From assembly GCF_003308995.1 (NCBI RefSeq), contig NZ_QFFJ01000001.1, forward strand, positions 2,356,001 through 2,420,000: a stretch of 64,000 bases of DNA, in the 5' to 3' direction. Of the stretch, positions 44,449-53,227 are shown one piece after another. A program made the translations under genes and the position numbers. Numbering within the stretch: the first letter of the stretch is position 1; every line of letters starts with the position of its first letter. The DNA is from Chitinophaga flava. Lineage in GTDB: Bacteria > Bacteroidota > Bacteroidia > Chitinophagales > Chitinophagaceae. Under the pieces are notes generated by a model, which saw nothing but the letters and a program-made list of their open reading frames with translations, was not told where the DNA came from and searched no databases.

Positions 44449-44799
44449 CTATTCCCCGTAGGCGTCGGAGGAATAAGGGGAGGCAGCTTCCAGAATCTGA
44501 TAAGCTTCGAGCAAAGCCCGTACCTCCATTACCATGGATGCCAGCCTGCCTGTCTCTGCCGGCGTCAGCAACATCATCACATGATCTGCCGGCAAAGGCA
44601 AACAAATACTTTTTTCATTCTCCGGATAAGAAGCTTCCTTACCTTCTGACAGGCGTACAACCATATCAGCAAAACACAAAAACTCTTCCGGGGCAAGGTT
44701 AACAACACTGGTACCAAAAGCAAGCTGTATACCCTTGCAGTGGGGGCAACGGATCACATATCCATTCTGACCATGATATAAAGTCTGATAATTACACAT
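44449..44799 (-). CDS. Small CxxC protein, possibly DUF6686 family, 116 aa
   Basis: An N-terminal half-zinc-finger-like segment (MCNYQTLYHGQNGYVIRCPHCKG) has Cys2, Cys18 and Cys21, followed by a mixed fold (IQLAFGTSVVNLAPEEFLCFADMV; ICLPLPADHVMMLLTPAETGRLASM). This resembles small Bacteroidota proteins annotated as DUF6686, a match I recall with moderate certainty. Cytosolic. Function unknown. Single gene with a -7 element about 140 bp upstream. Confidence 0.7.
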   Translation of the reverse strand: MCNYQTLYHGQNGYVIRCPHCKGIQLAFGTSVVNLAPEEFLCFADMVVRLSEGKEASYPENEKSICLPLPADHVMMLLTPAETGRLASMVMEVRALLEAYQILEAASPYSSDAYGE

Positions 44800-44938
44800 A
44801 AGCTATCGCGGTTAGTGCCTCCAGCGGCCGGTTGTACGGCCGCTGTCAGGACTTTTGTTTCATCACTCTTTACTAATAATGGTGTTACAAACAACAGATA
44901 CTTTCTCTTTCTATGTATCGAAGCATATTGTTATAAAG

Positions 44939-44946
44939 CAAAAGTA
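44939..44946 (-). promoter_or_regulatory. -7 element for the small CxxC protein gene
   Basis: TACTTTTG on the minus strand fits TAnnTTTG. The leader to 44799 would be about 130 nt and contains the hairpin AGCGGCCG / CGGCCGCT (44823-44844). Confidence 0.4.
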
Positions 44947-45526
44947 AACCGTGACATACAAGTACCATTGTCGGATCAGGAAAACGATTTACGCAAAAAG
45001 GAAAGTTTCCTTAACATTTTCTTAGCAAATACCTGCTCTTCGGCAAGCACCGGAATCAGTAAAAACCTCCATAAAAGACTTCTATGAAAAAGAGTATGGG
45101 ATACTAATTTTTTAAGTGTAGTTTATACGTCACCGTTAGTATTCAGATATAGGGATAACAGAGAGAGGATATCAGAAAAAAGATGGTCACCCTACCCGGA
45201 ATAGGGTAACCACCAGCCCGCAGAAACAATTTTTCCGCCATATTTCCGCAGGATATGCTGGAAGAAGATATTCATATCCTCTCCTGATGGGACTCCGATA
45301 AAAAAGTCCATCAAAATATTTTTATCGTTTCAATGAAAATGATGAATACACTACCAACATCAGTAGTTTGATGCAGAGGATAGTGGGTACAAACTTCGGC
45401 CAGTTAATTTGTGTATCAAATCTACGTCACAAAACTGTAAGGGAGTTATCGAATCGGGAAAATTTATATTAAATCGGGAAACTTAGTTCATAATGCAACT
45501 AACATTAAGGAAGAAAACACAGTATA
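44947..45526. other. Intergenic region with small hairpins
   Basis: 580 bp without a convincing gene. It holds a hairpin GGTCACCCTA / TAGGGTAACC at 45185-45211 and another TGATGGGACT / AGTCCATCA at 45285-45313 followed by an A/T run. Near 45450 two GAATCGGGAAAA / AAATCGGGAAAC segments recall the repeated block before pyrD. Confidence 0.4.
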
Positions 45527-46390
45527 CTATTCCGCTTTAAATACCAACCGTTTTGAATTGATACCAGCGACTATACCATAACCATTACGTATGTTCGTAA
45601 ATACCGTAACCGGCTCTGTGATAAGCCCTCCGGAGGTCTTCTGCTGCATTGATATAGACCGGAAATAAAGGTAGGCGTTTTTAGTCAGCGCACTGACCTC
45701 TACCATTACCTGCGAAGCATTGATGGGCAGATCTGTTTCAAGCACGAAGGTGGCTGTTTTACCATCAAAACGGACGTCGCTCATTATCAGCGTGGAATAG
45801 TAACTATTGGTGATGGCATCGATCAGGTTATTACTTAAAACAGGGTCCAAACGGAAAGAGCGAATGGTATCCGGCTGCATATCAGGTCCATAGGTAAAAA
45901 GCCGTATCTGGTAGTAATCCGGTACGCCGGCACGGTCTTCCAGTATAAACTGTACTTTGGTGCTGCCGCGCTGTGTAGCAGGATCATATACAACTGGCGA
46001 AGGAGGCAGGGTATCTTCTCCACTCACGGGTGTCATACCACTGGCAGCAGCTTTTATCGTATATACCTTACCGGTAGTCACCTTTTCTTTTGATACAAAA
46101 TAAGTTCGCCCTTTGATCACCTGCGGTTGTAAAGGGCTCAGGTCTACACCATCCTGCTGCAACACTACCTGGGCATTGTTAATCTCCTGAAACCCGCTAT
46201 CATCGTAAACATTAGCCGGAACACTACGGGTAACGCGGATATAAGCCACACTATCCGGCTGCAGTAAACTATTCACCACAATTTTATCCCCTTCATAGGG
46301 CAACTGAATATTCACCCGCTGTTCACAGCTGGTCAGCAGCCCTGCCAATAATAATATCCCACCAGCGAAAAACGTTCTCATACTATTCAT
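45527..46390 (-). CDS. DUF4249 lipoprotein, 287 aa
   Basis: Lipoprotein signal with LLTSCEQ near residue 22, followed by the DUF4249 pattern VNIQLPYEGDKIVVNSLLQPDSVAYIRVTRS, NNAQVVLQQDGV and GEDTLPPSPVV. It starts 1 bp after the TonB-receptor stop, so it is translated from the same mRNA. DUF4249 proteins accompany FecR-controlled TonB receptors in Bacteroidota and are thought to be surface partners; the ligand is unknown. Confidence 0.9.
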   Translation of the reverse strand: MNSMRTFFAGGILLLAGLLTSCEQRVNIQLPYEGDKIVVNSLLQPDSVAYIRVTRSVPANVYDDSGFQEINNAQVVLQQDGVDLSPLQPQVIKGRTYFVSKEKVTTGKVYTIKAAASGMTPVSGEDTLPPSPVVYDPATQRGSTKVQFILEDRAGVPDYYQIRLFTYGPDMQPDTIRSFRLDPVLSNNLIDAITNSYYSTLIMSDVRFDGKTATFVLETDLPINASQVMVEVSALTKNAYLYFRSISMQQKTSGGLITEPVTVFTNIRNGYGIVAGINSKRLVFKAE

Positions 46391-46391
46391 T

Positions 46392-49034
46392 TTAAAACTT
46401 GATAGAATAAGTAATACTAGGTAGTATAGGCAATACCGTTACCTTCGACAGGTACCGTTGTTTTTGTATTTCATCCCGTTTCATATAATAAATGAATGGG
46501 TTCTTCTGGTTGTATACATTGTAAATGCTGAAGTTCCAGCTTTTACGCCAGTACTTTTTTTGCTTGGAGTAGGTGACACCAACATCCAGGCGATGTATAT
46601 CGGCAGCCCGATAGTTATAACGGCCGTCGTATCTGTCAACTGACACATCGGTGCTTCCGGGGTCCCAGGGAGAGGCGGTGCCTACACCATGGTAACTGGA
46701 CACCGGCAGGGTGAGCGGCGCCCCGGTTGTATAATGCCAGGAAGCAGACAGTTCCCAGCGTTTGCCAATACATTGCGACAACACCACTTCCACGTCATGG
46801 CGATGGTCGTATTTATAGGGGAATATTTTCCCATTGTTGATACCAGGAAACTGACGATTACTCCAGGACAATGTATACCCTATCCAGCCAGTGGTAGAAC
46901 CTTTCTGTTTTTTCACCATCAGTTCTCCGCCATAACTCCAGCCTTTACCAATCACCACATTCTCATCCCAGCGTTTCAGGTCGTCATTGACCAGCATATC
47001 ATTGGTCGCATACTCAATCATGTTGTACATCGACTTGTAATATCCTTCCAGTGAAAACTCAAAGGCGAGATTGGTACTGGTTTTGGCAACACCTGCAGCC
47101 ACCTGCCGCGAATACATGGGTGCCACCCGTTGGGTGGAAGGTACCCATATATCTGTAGGAAGGGAAGTACCGGATGTAGACAACAGGTGAATGTACTGGT
47201 TCATGTGGGTATAGGAGGCCTTCACCGCCCAGTTGCGGGGTAGCATATAGCGTAGTCCCAGCCTTGGTTGTATGGAATGATAGAAGCGGCCTTCCACCAG
47301 AAAGCCGGAAGCGTGAAAACCCACATTGGCAAACAAATCGGGCAGCAGCCGCCAGTCATCTTCCGCATACAGCAGCATTTCCGTTCCTCTGGTCCGGAAA
47401 CCGGTACCTGTGGAATCCAGTGGTTTTATGGTACTTCCCTTGTCGGAGAATTCACTGATGCCGGGTTTGAAATAATGTCCTGTTAGTGCACCACCAAAAC
47501 GGATTGAGTGGTTAGGCATAGGCCGGTAGTCAAAATCTATTTTGATACCGGCGTTTTCCATACGGGAGCTGTATTTACCGTACTGGTCGGAGGTTGTCCC
47601 CACCACCGGCATGGTGTATTTAAATCCGAATTCTGTCCGGAAGGCGTACTGGGAATAGTTAAGGCTGATGTTGGAGAAAAGCCTGGTATTGTAGATATGA
47701 TTCCATCGCAGTCCGCCAATAGTATTACCCCACTTCAGCTGAAAATGGCTGCTTTCCGTAAGACGGCCGGCATTGTCCAAATTGACCGTGTCCGGTACTG
47801 TCCGGATTAACAGATTATCTTCTCCTTTGTATAAGCTCAGGTAAATACGGTCTTTGGCAGAGAAGATATGGTTGATTTTGGCGTTGACATCATAAAAATA
47901 GGCATAAAAAGCACCGTCTTTTCCGAAGTCGGTGTCTGTTTTGAGTGCCATGTTATATACCAGGTCGGGATAAGAGCGGCGGGCAGAAACGATGAAAGAT
48001 GTTTTGTCCTTGATAATGGGTCCTTCCAGGTTAAACTTGGCCGATATCATTCCGATGGCCACATCACCATGATAATGCCGCATGTCCCCGTCTTTGAGGG
48101 AGATGTCCACCACAGAGGAGAGGCGTCCGCCAAAGCGGGCCGGGAAAGCGCCTTTATAGAGGTCGGCGGATTTTACCACATCGGCATTGAGCAGGGAGTA
48201 TACCCCGAAAAAATGGGAGAAGTTAAATACCGGGGTACCATCCATGAGGATAAGGTTCTGGTCAGGGCTGCCACCACGTACATGGAGACCGCCGGCGCCG
48301 TCCATACCGCCGCCTACGCCGGGCATAGACTGCAGGGTGCGCATCACGTCCGCTTCCCCTAACAGTTTAGGCATTGACTTTACAGCGGCCAGCGGCAGGT
48401 TTACCCTACTCATCTGTGTCTGGTCCTGCAGTTTTGTTTTATCCGTACCACTGATCACCACTTCCTGCAGGCTGGGCAGGGGCTGCAGTGGTACCAGCAA
48501 TATCCTGTTGGCCTGGCCTTCTACCGGCAACAGTGCAGACTCGTATCCTACATAGGATACTACCAGGCTATTGGTATCTTTAACAGTCGTTAAACTGAAA
48601 AATCCATATTGATTGGTAGTAGTTCCCTGTTTAAGGGAAGGGGCATAGATAGTGGCTCCAGGTAGTTTTTCACCACTTACTGCATCCTGTACATATCCAC
48701 TGATGGTGCGGTTGATACGCTTTTCCTGTTGTAATACCAACTGGTCTCCTACCCGGGTAAACCGGATATCATCGGGCGCAAATAACTGCTCCAGCAAGCT
48801 TCTGAGCCGCTGTTGCTGAGCTGTGACGGTAACTTTACGGGATAAGTCTACAAGTTCCCTGCTATATGAAAAATGGATGCCGTATTCTTTCTCCAGTATT
48901 TCACACACCACCCTTAGGGGCTGGTCCTTTACTACCACTGTGACTCTTGTTTGCCAATCCCACCCTGAAACTTTTAACGGGAAACATAATATTATACATA
49001 TGATGCCCGTCACCAGTTTTCCGGCTAACGACAT
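46392..49034 (-). CDS. FecA-like TonB receptor with STN signalling domain, 880 aa
   Basis: Signal peptide about 1-24, secretin/TonB short N-terminal (STN) domain about 38-103 (QPLRVVCEILEKEYGIHFSYSRELVDLSRKVTV), CarboxypepD_reg-like domain 110-190 (SGYVQDAVSGEKLPGATIY), plug about 205-310 (LGEADVMRTLQSMPGVGGG; GLHVRGGSPDQNLILMDGTPVFN), and a barrel to SITYSIKF. The STN domain signals transport to FecR. Transport substrate unknown. Part of the sigma / FecR / receptor / DUF4249 set. Confidence 0.94.
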   Translation of the reverse strand: MSLAGKLVTGIICIILCFPLKVSGWDWQTRVTVVVKDQPLRVVCEILEKEYGIHFSYSRELVDLSRKVTVTAQQQRLRSLLEQLFAPDDIRFTRVGDQLVLQQEKRINRTISGYVQDAVSGEKLPGATIYAPSLKQGTTTNQYGFFSLTTVKDTNSLVVSYVGYESALLPVEGQANRILLVPLQPLPSLQEVVISGTDKTKLQDQTQMSRVNLPLAAVKSMPKLLGEADVMRTLQSMPGVGGGMDGAGGLHVRGGSPDQNLILMDGTPVFNFSHFFGVYSLLNADVVKSADLYKGAFPARFGGRLSSVVDISLKDGDMRHYHGDVAIGMISAKFNLEGPIIKDKTSFIVSARRSYPDLVYNMALKTDTDFGKDGAFYAYFYDVNAKINHIFSAKDRIYLSLYKGEDNLLIRTVPDTVNLDNAGRLTESSHFQLKWGNTIGGLRWNHIYNTRLFSNISLNYSQYAFRTEFGFKYTMPVVGTTSDQYGKYSSRMENAGIKIDFDYRPMPNHSIRFGGALTGHYFKPGISEFSDKGSTIKPLDSTGTGFRTRGTEMLLYAEDDWRLLPDLFANVGFHASGFLVEGRFYHSIQPRLGLRYMLPRNWAVKASYTHMNQYIHLLSTSGTSLPTDIWVPSTQRVAPMYSRQVAAGVAKTSTNLAFEFSLEGYYKSMYNMIEYATNDMLVNDDLKRWDENVVIGKGWSYGGELMVKKQKGSTTGWIGYTLSWSNRQFPGINNGKIFPYKYDHRHDVEVVLSQCIGKRWELSASWHYTTGAPLTLPVSSYHGVGTASPWDPGSTDVSVDRYDGRYNYRAADIHRLDVGVTYSKQKKYWRKSWNFSIYNVYNQKNPFIYYMKRDEIQKQRYLSKVTVLPILPSITYSIKF

Positions 49035-49164
49035 AATTTAATGAATGACTTGTTATTGGGATATATACTACCACAGTACCTCCAACAAACGATGAATAGC
49101 GAACCCACGGGGAGATCAGCTTGATGATCTCCCAGCAAGTTCGCCACAATGTTATAGGTAATGT

Positions 49165-50157
49165 CTATTTCAATTTATACTGTCTGTCACCTGTTTTCTC
49201 CCATGATGCATTAAGCGTCATGGCCAGCGCACTGATAACCTCATCAATGCTTTCACCATTAAAAGTGGTGCTGACCGTCAACTTCAGCAGGGAAGTATCT
49301 TCCAGTTCCACTTTCACATCGTACACTTCTGTAATCGTATGTAATACTTCTTCCAGCGGTGTATCTCTGAAAGCAAGTGACTTTTTCTGTATGTCCTCCA
49401 CATGTGCGGCGACACGGAAAACCGGACGGGCACTGTCGTTCTGCAACAACATACCTGGTGTAAGCACTACACTATCGGCTTTCTCATGATCGATCACCAT
49501 CACCTTACCGCTGGCAACGTGAACGGAAATGCCCTGTTTGCCAGGCTCATAACGTACCGTAAAACGGGTACCCAGCACTTTCACTTCTGTACGTCCTAGC
49601 ATCACAATAAAAGGTTGTGCTGCGTTGCCGGCTACATCAAAGGTAGCCACGCCCTGCAGGCTCACTTTTCTGTTGCTGGTATTGAAGCCTCTGGCCAGTT
49701 CCAGCCTGGCTGCTTCCTCCAACTGTACACTACTGCCATCCTCCAGGTGGGCCACCATTGGCCCTGCATAAATGGCAGCTGGCTTTTTACCTACCATAAA
49801 CCACCATCCTGCTCCCAGGACTATAAGCAATACCGCGGCTACTTTAAGCCAGGTATAAAGACCTCCTTTTCTGCCACCCGGTATGGCTGTCATAACCGGC
49901 TCGGGTTGTGTTTCTCCGGGAGCTACGTCCATTTTTTCATACAGCTGCTGCCAGGAGCGGTCCGTATCTACGTTTATCTCCACCGCCTGATCTGTGGCAG
50001 TGCGCAGCACTTTACGAAGTGACGCCAGCAATTCAGGATTGCCTGCATCTTCCTGTAACCAGGATTCTACCCAGGCATGCTCCTCCTTGTCCGCTTCTTC
50101 CAGCAGATACTTGCAGAGCAAGGTATACAGTGCCTCATCAGAAAAGGTTGATGTCAT
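49165..50157 (-). CDS. FecR-family anti-sigma regulator (FecR + DUF4974), 330 aa
   Basis: The cytosolic N-terminal part 1-100 contains the sigma-binding helices (ALYTLLCKYLLEEADKEEHAWVESWL). A single membrane helix at about 103-121 follows, then the periplasmic FecR domain about 130-230 (VAHLEDGSSVQLEEAARLEL; VSLQGVATFDV; VKVLGTRFTVRY) and DUF4974 at 262-328 (LAFRDTPLEEVLHTITEVYDV). It receives the signal from the receptor STN domain and releases or activates the sigma factor. Confidence 0.94.
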   Translation of the reverse strand: MTSTFSDEALYTLLCKYLLEEADKEEHAWVESWLQEDAGNPELLASLRKVLRTATDQAVEINVDTDRSWQQLYEKMDVAPGETQPEPVMTAIPGGRKGGLYTWLKVAAVLLIVLGAGWWFMVGKKPAAIYAGPMVAHLEDGSSVQLEEAARLELARGFNTSNRKVSLQGVATFDVAGNAAQPFIVMLGRTEVKVLGTRFTVRYEPGKQGISVHVASGKVMVIDHEKADSVVLTPGMLLQNDSARPVFRVAAHVEDIQKKSLAFRDTPLEEVLHTITEVYDVKVELEDTSLLKLTVSTTFNGESIDEVISALAMTLNASWEKTGDRQYKLK

Positions 50158-50245
50158 GCGTAGTTGTAAGTTTTGTTGTTCCTGCCAACGGCAGGGGGTC
50201 TAAATAAATAGACGCATGGAAAAATGTACTTCCCCTATGCGTCCT

Positions 50246-50773
50246 CTATTTTTTTGAAAATAAAATTATAAGCAACAGGGGCAGGTATTCTTTCAGTTCC
50301 TCATGCAGGATACGAAGTGCCTTCCCCATATGATTCTCAACAGTTTTTACCGAAATGTCGAGGGTAGCTGCAATCTCAGCATATTTCATCTGCTGTTGCC
50401 GGCTCAGGACGAAAACTTCCCTGCACCGTTCCGGCAGCCGCTCCAGCGCCTGCTGATACAGTCTTTCCAGTTCCCTGGCCTGGTCTGTGGCCTCTGTGGC
50501 CGTATCCCTGATATTACTGTAATAGGTTTCCCGGTCAGACCTGACATTTTCCTTACGCCATTGACTGATGGCTGTATTCCGGATAGCCGAAAACAGGTAT
50601 GCCTTTACCGGGCCGGTAATAGTTATACTATCCCGCTTTTCCCATATCCGCAGAAACACTTGCTGAACTACTTCCTCCGCCCCGTGGGGGTCTCCCATGT
50701 AGTGAGTGGCAAAGGCGATGCATTGAGCATGATTTTCCCGGAACAATAATTCGAATGATTGGAGCTCCAACAT
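50246..50773 (-). CDS. FecI-type ECF sigma factor, 175 aa
   Basis: The first ATG is at 50773 (MLELQSFELLFRENH); a TTG four codons upstream overlaps the -7 element and is rejected. Sigma region 2 spans about 8-75 (CIAFATHYMGDPHGAEEVVQQVFLRIWEKRD) and region 4 about 112-165 (LPERCREVFVLSRQQQMKYAEIAATLDISVKTVENHMGKAL). It directs RNA polymerase to the receptor operon when freed by FecR. The promoter lies almost at the start codon and its flank is duplicated in front of pyrD. Confidence 0.93.
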   Translation of the reverse strand: MLELQSFELLFRENHAQCIAFATHYMGDPHGAEEVVQQVFLRIWEKRDSITITGPVKAYLFSAIRNTAISQWRKENVRSDRETYYSNIRDTATEATDQARELERLYQQALERLPERCREVFVLSRQQQMKYAEIAATLDISVKTVENHMGKALRILHEELKEYLPLLLIILFSKK

Positions 50774-50782
50774 GATGAGGCA

Positions 50783-50790
50783 CAAATATA
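50783..50790 (-). promoter_or_regulatory. -7 element of the ECF sigma gene
   Basis: TATATTTG on the minus strand, nine bases before the ATG at 50773, predicting a leader of only a few nucleotides. The flank TAAATCATAGT is identical or nearly so to that of the pyrD promoter. Confidence 0.6.
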
Positions 50791-51049
50791 ACTATGATTT
50801 ATCTGATTTTCCCGATTCTCCCGACATCCAAAGAGCGTATTATGCTAATTTTTTGTTATACTTATTCAGATAAATGATGAATGAATGTTTTTTATATTTT
50901 TTTCTTCCAAAACGTAAAAATATTCTCCAACACCCTCTTCTCCCATCAGGAGAATCAGAAAAATCATATAAATCCCCGTTACCTCTTCGCACATCAGGAG
51001 AATACTTGAAATCATATACATCACAGTTAAAAATCATTTAAATCATAGT

Positions 51050-51057
51050 TATCTTTG
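51050..51057 (+). promoter_or_regulatory. -7 element of pyrD
   Basis: TATCTTTG fits TAnnTTTG and ends 7 bp before the ATG at 51065, so transcription would start at or next to the start codon. Confidence 0.6.
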
Positions 51058-51064
51058 TCGCGCA

Positions 51065-52090
51065 ATGTACCAACTGATTAAAAAACTGTTATTCCGCGTT
51101 CAGCCGGAAAAGATCCACCACCTTGTAATGCGTGGGATGAAAACAATTTATGCGCTCCCGTTTGGCAAAAATATACTGAGAGCCTGCTGTGATGTTAAAA
51201 CCAGCGGACTCGAACGGGAATTATTCGGCCTGCATTTCTCCAACCCGGTAGGGCTGGCTGCAGGTTTCGATAAAGACGCCAAATACATTGATGAACTGTC
51301 CTGTCTCGGATTCGGGTTCGTTGAAATCGGGACGGTTACTCCGCTGGCTCAGCCAGGCAACGACCAGCCACGCCTTTTCCGCCTCCCGGAAGATAAGGCC
51401 CTGATCAACCGGATGGGCTTCAACAATGAAGGAGCTCCCGCGGCAGCTAAGAGACTGCAACGTAAAAAATCTAATATTATCGTTGGCGGCAACATCGGTA
51501 AAAACAAAAATACTCCCAACGAAGAAGCTGTCAGCGACTACGAAAAGTGTTTCCATGCCCTTTATGATGTGGCAGACTATTTTGTAGTAAATGTCAGCTC
51601 TCCCAATACGCCCAACCTGCGGGCCCTGCAGGAGAAAGAACCCCTCAAGCAGCTGCTCCATCATCTGCAACTGCTCAACGCACAGAAACTCAAACCCAAA
51701 CCTATTCTGTTGAAGATTGCTCCTGACCTGACCAACGAGCAACTGGACGATATCATCGAAATTGTACAGGAAACCAAACTTGCAGGCATTGTGGCTACCA
51801 ATACCACCATCAGCCGGGAAGGTCTTGCCACACCGGCAGCCACCGTTACGGAAATTGGTGCTGGCGGACTTAGCGGTCTTCCTGTAAAAGAAAAATCCAC
51901 GGCCGTGATAAAATATATCCATACCCGTAGTAAAGGCAGCATTCCTATCATCGCCGCCGGAGGTATCTTCACCGCCGCCGATGCACAGGAAAAACTGGAT
52001 GCCGGCGCTTCACTGGTACAGGTATATACCGGCTTCATTTACGAAGGTCCTACCATCGTGAAAAAGATCTGTGCAGGGTTGCGTAAATAA
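51065..52090 (+). CDS. pyrD: Quinone-dependent dihydroorotate dehydrogenase (class 2), 341 aa
   Basis: An N-terminal amphipathic helix (YQLIKKLLFRVQPEKIHHLVMRGM) serves for membrane association. The FMN barrel follows with NPVGLAAGFDKDAKYIDEL, GFVEIGTVTPLAQPGN, RLINRMGFNNEG-like PEDKALINRMGFNNEG, NVSSPNTPNLR (class 2 active-site Ser), KIAPDL, ATNTT and GGIFTAADA. It converts dihydroorotate to orotate in pyrimidine synthesis, feeding electrons to quinone. The terC-like gene follows after 24 bp. Confidence 0.96.
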   Translation: MYQLIKKLLFRVQPEKIHHLVMRGMKTIYALPFGKNILRACCDVKTSGLERELFGLHFSNPVGLAAGFDKDAKYIDELSCLGFGFVEIGTVTPLAQPGNDQPRLFRLPEDKALINRMGFNNEGAPAAAKRLQRKKSNIIVGGNIGKNKNTPNEEAVSDYEKCFHALYDVADYFVVNVSSPNTPNLRALQEKEPLKQLLHHLQLLNAQKLKPKPILLKIAPDLTNEQLDDIIEIVQETKLAGIVATNTTISREGLATPAATVTEIGAGGLSGLPVKEKSTAVIKYIHTRSKGSIPIIAAGGIFTAADAQEKLDAGASLVQVYTGFIYEGPTIVKKICAGLRK

Positions 52091-52114
52091 TACCGCATCT
52101 CAATTACAACCTAT

Positions 52115-52879
52115 ATGGAACAATTTCTGACTGCTGAGTCGCTCATCAGCCTCTTTACGCTGGTGCTCATGGAAGTCGTGCTGGGCATTGACAATGTTAT
52201 CTTCGTATCCATCGTCATGAACCGGCTCCCGGCCGAAAAACGCCCTGCTGCCCGACGCATCTGGATGTTTACCGGCATCGCTGTACGTATCATCCTCCTG
52301 CTCTGTATCGGATACATTGTCAGGGCTGTCAACCCGCTGTTCCATATCGGCAGCCACGGTTTCAGCCTGCGTGACCTGATCATGCTGGGAGGCGGCCTGT
52401 TTCTGCTGATCAAAACCACCCTCGAAATCCACCACAAACTGGAAGGCGAGGAAGAAACAGCACAATCCATCAACAGTAGCAAATCTACTACCTCCATGAT
52501 CAACGTGGTAGGTCAGATCATCCTCATCGATACGGTCTTCTCCTTCGACAGTATCATCACTGCCGTAGGCCTGGCCAAACAGGTACCCATCATGATCATC
52601 GCCGTTATAATCGCCATGATCGTCATGTTCCTGTTTGCACCCCGTATCAGCGACTTTATCCACAAACATCCCACCCTTAAAATGCTGGCCCTCTCCTTCC
52701 TGGTAATGGTAGGCGCCATCCTCATCGTTGAAGGCTGGGACGCGGACAAAGCCCACGATCTCCACCTGAAAAACTATGTTTATTTCGCAATGGCTTTCTC
52801 CTTCGGCGTAGAAATGCTGAATATGAGAGTACGTAAAAAACATGGCACTCCCGTGGAACTCAAAGAGCCCAAATTATAG
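52115..52879 (+). CDS. TerC-family integral membrane protein, 254 aa
   Basis: Seven membrane segments with the family motifs VLGIDNVIFVSIV in the first and DTVFSFDSIITAVGL in the fifth, each with an Asp in the membrane expected to bind a cation. LIMLGGGLFLLIKTTLEIH lies between. TerC proteins are linked to tellurite resistance or manganese export to secreted proteins. Co-transcribed with pyrD by position; the stop is 3 bp before a repeat element. Confidence 0.92.
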   Translation: MEQFLTAESLISLFTLVLMEVVLGIDNVIFVSIVMNRLPAEKRPAARRIWMFTGIAVRIILLLCIGYIVRAVNPLFHIGSHGFSLRDLIMLGGGLFLLIKTTLEIHHKLEGEEETAQSINSSKSTTSMINVVGQIILIDTVFSFDSIITAVGLAKQVPIMIIAVIIAMIVMFLFAPRISDFIHKHPTLKMLALSFLVMVGAILIVEGWDADKAHDLHLKNYVYFAMAFSFGVEMLNMRVRKKHGTPVELKEPKL

Positions 52880-52882
52880 GGT

Positions 52883-53226
52883 CCCAGGGCTGAAGCCCTG
52901 GGCTATTTTCGATTCTAATAGCTGGGCTAACTTAGTAGCCCAACATAATAGCCCAGAGCCTGGGGCTGGATAAAAATAAGAAGGGCCCGGGAAACACATC
53001 CCGGGCCCTTCTCATTTTTATATATCATTATTTCCAAGGCTAAAATTCCTTGGCGATTTTCCGTTTTAATACTCCAGGCTAATTTAAAACCAATATAGCC
53101 CAACAGAATTTTTGCTATTTTAAATACTCCAGCCACAATAACCTAAGGCTTCAGCGCCAGAATATTTGCTATTTTAACACCCCGGGCTAATTTAAAACCA
53201 ATATAGCCCAGGGCTTCAGCCCTGGG
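52883..53226. repeat. Paired inverted palindromes (REPIN-like element), locus 3
   Basis: The left palindrome CCCAGGGCT-GA-AGCCCTGGG (52883-52902, tail GGCTATTTTCG on +) faces the right palindrome of the same sequence read on the minus strand (53207-53226, tail GGCTATATTGG). Between them are several degenerate copies, a strong hairpin at 52979-53012, and an exact 26-bp direct repeat at 53077-53102 and 53185-53210 that includes part of the right-hand tail. The convergent terC-like and rsmE genes end within 4 bp of the element at each side. Confidence 0.75.
52979..53012. terminator. GC-rich hairpin between convergent genes
   Basis: Perfect 14-bp stem (AGAAGGGCCCGGGA-type arms 52979-52992 and 52999-53012) with a 6-nt loop, followed by CATTTTTAT. 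It probably ends the pyrD-terC transcript and resembles the hairpin at 19941. Confidence 0.7.
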
Positions 53227-53227
53227 A

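Larger units (their letters stand above)
50783..51060. repeat. Three copies of a promoter-like block, two divergent
   Basis: Copy C (minus, 50783-50829) reads GGGAGAATCGGGAAAATC, AGATAAATCATAGTTATATTTG. Copy A (plus, 50944-50991) reads CAGGAGAATCAGAAAAATC, ATATAAATCCCCGTTACC. Copy B (plus, 50992-51060) reads CAGGAGAATACTTGAAATC and ends AAATCATAGTTATCTTTG. Within them ATC recurs every 9 bp for two to three turns. Copies B and C end in functional-looking -7 elements; copy A has a decayed one. Confidence 0.7.

Noticed and set aside
44815..45087. 90-codon + frame starting at GTG
   Set aside because: Sits over the promoter of the small CxxC gene, no family pattern, weak start.
53077..53210. Possible CRISPR-like direct repeats
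   Set aside because: Only two copies of a 26-bp unit, 108 bp apart, and the unit is part of the palindromic element family; no cas genes.
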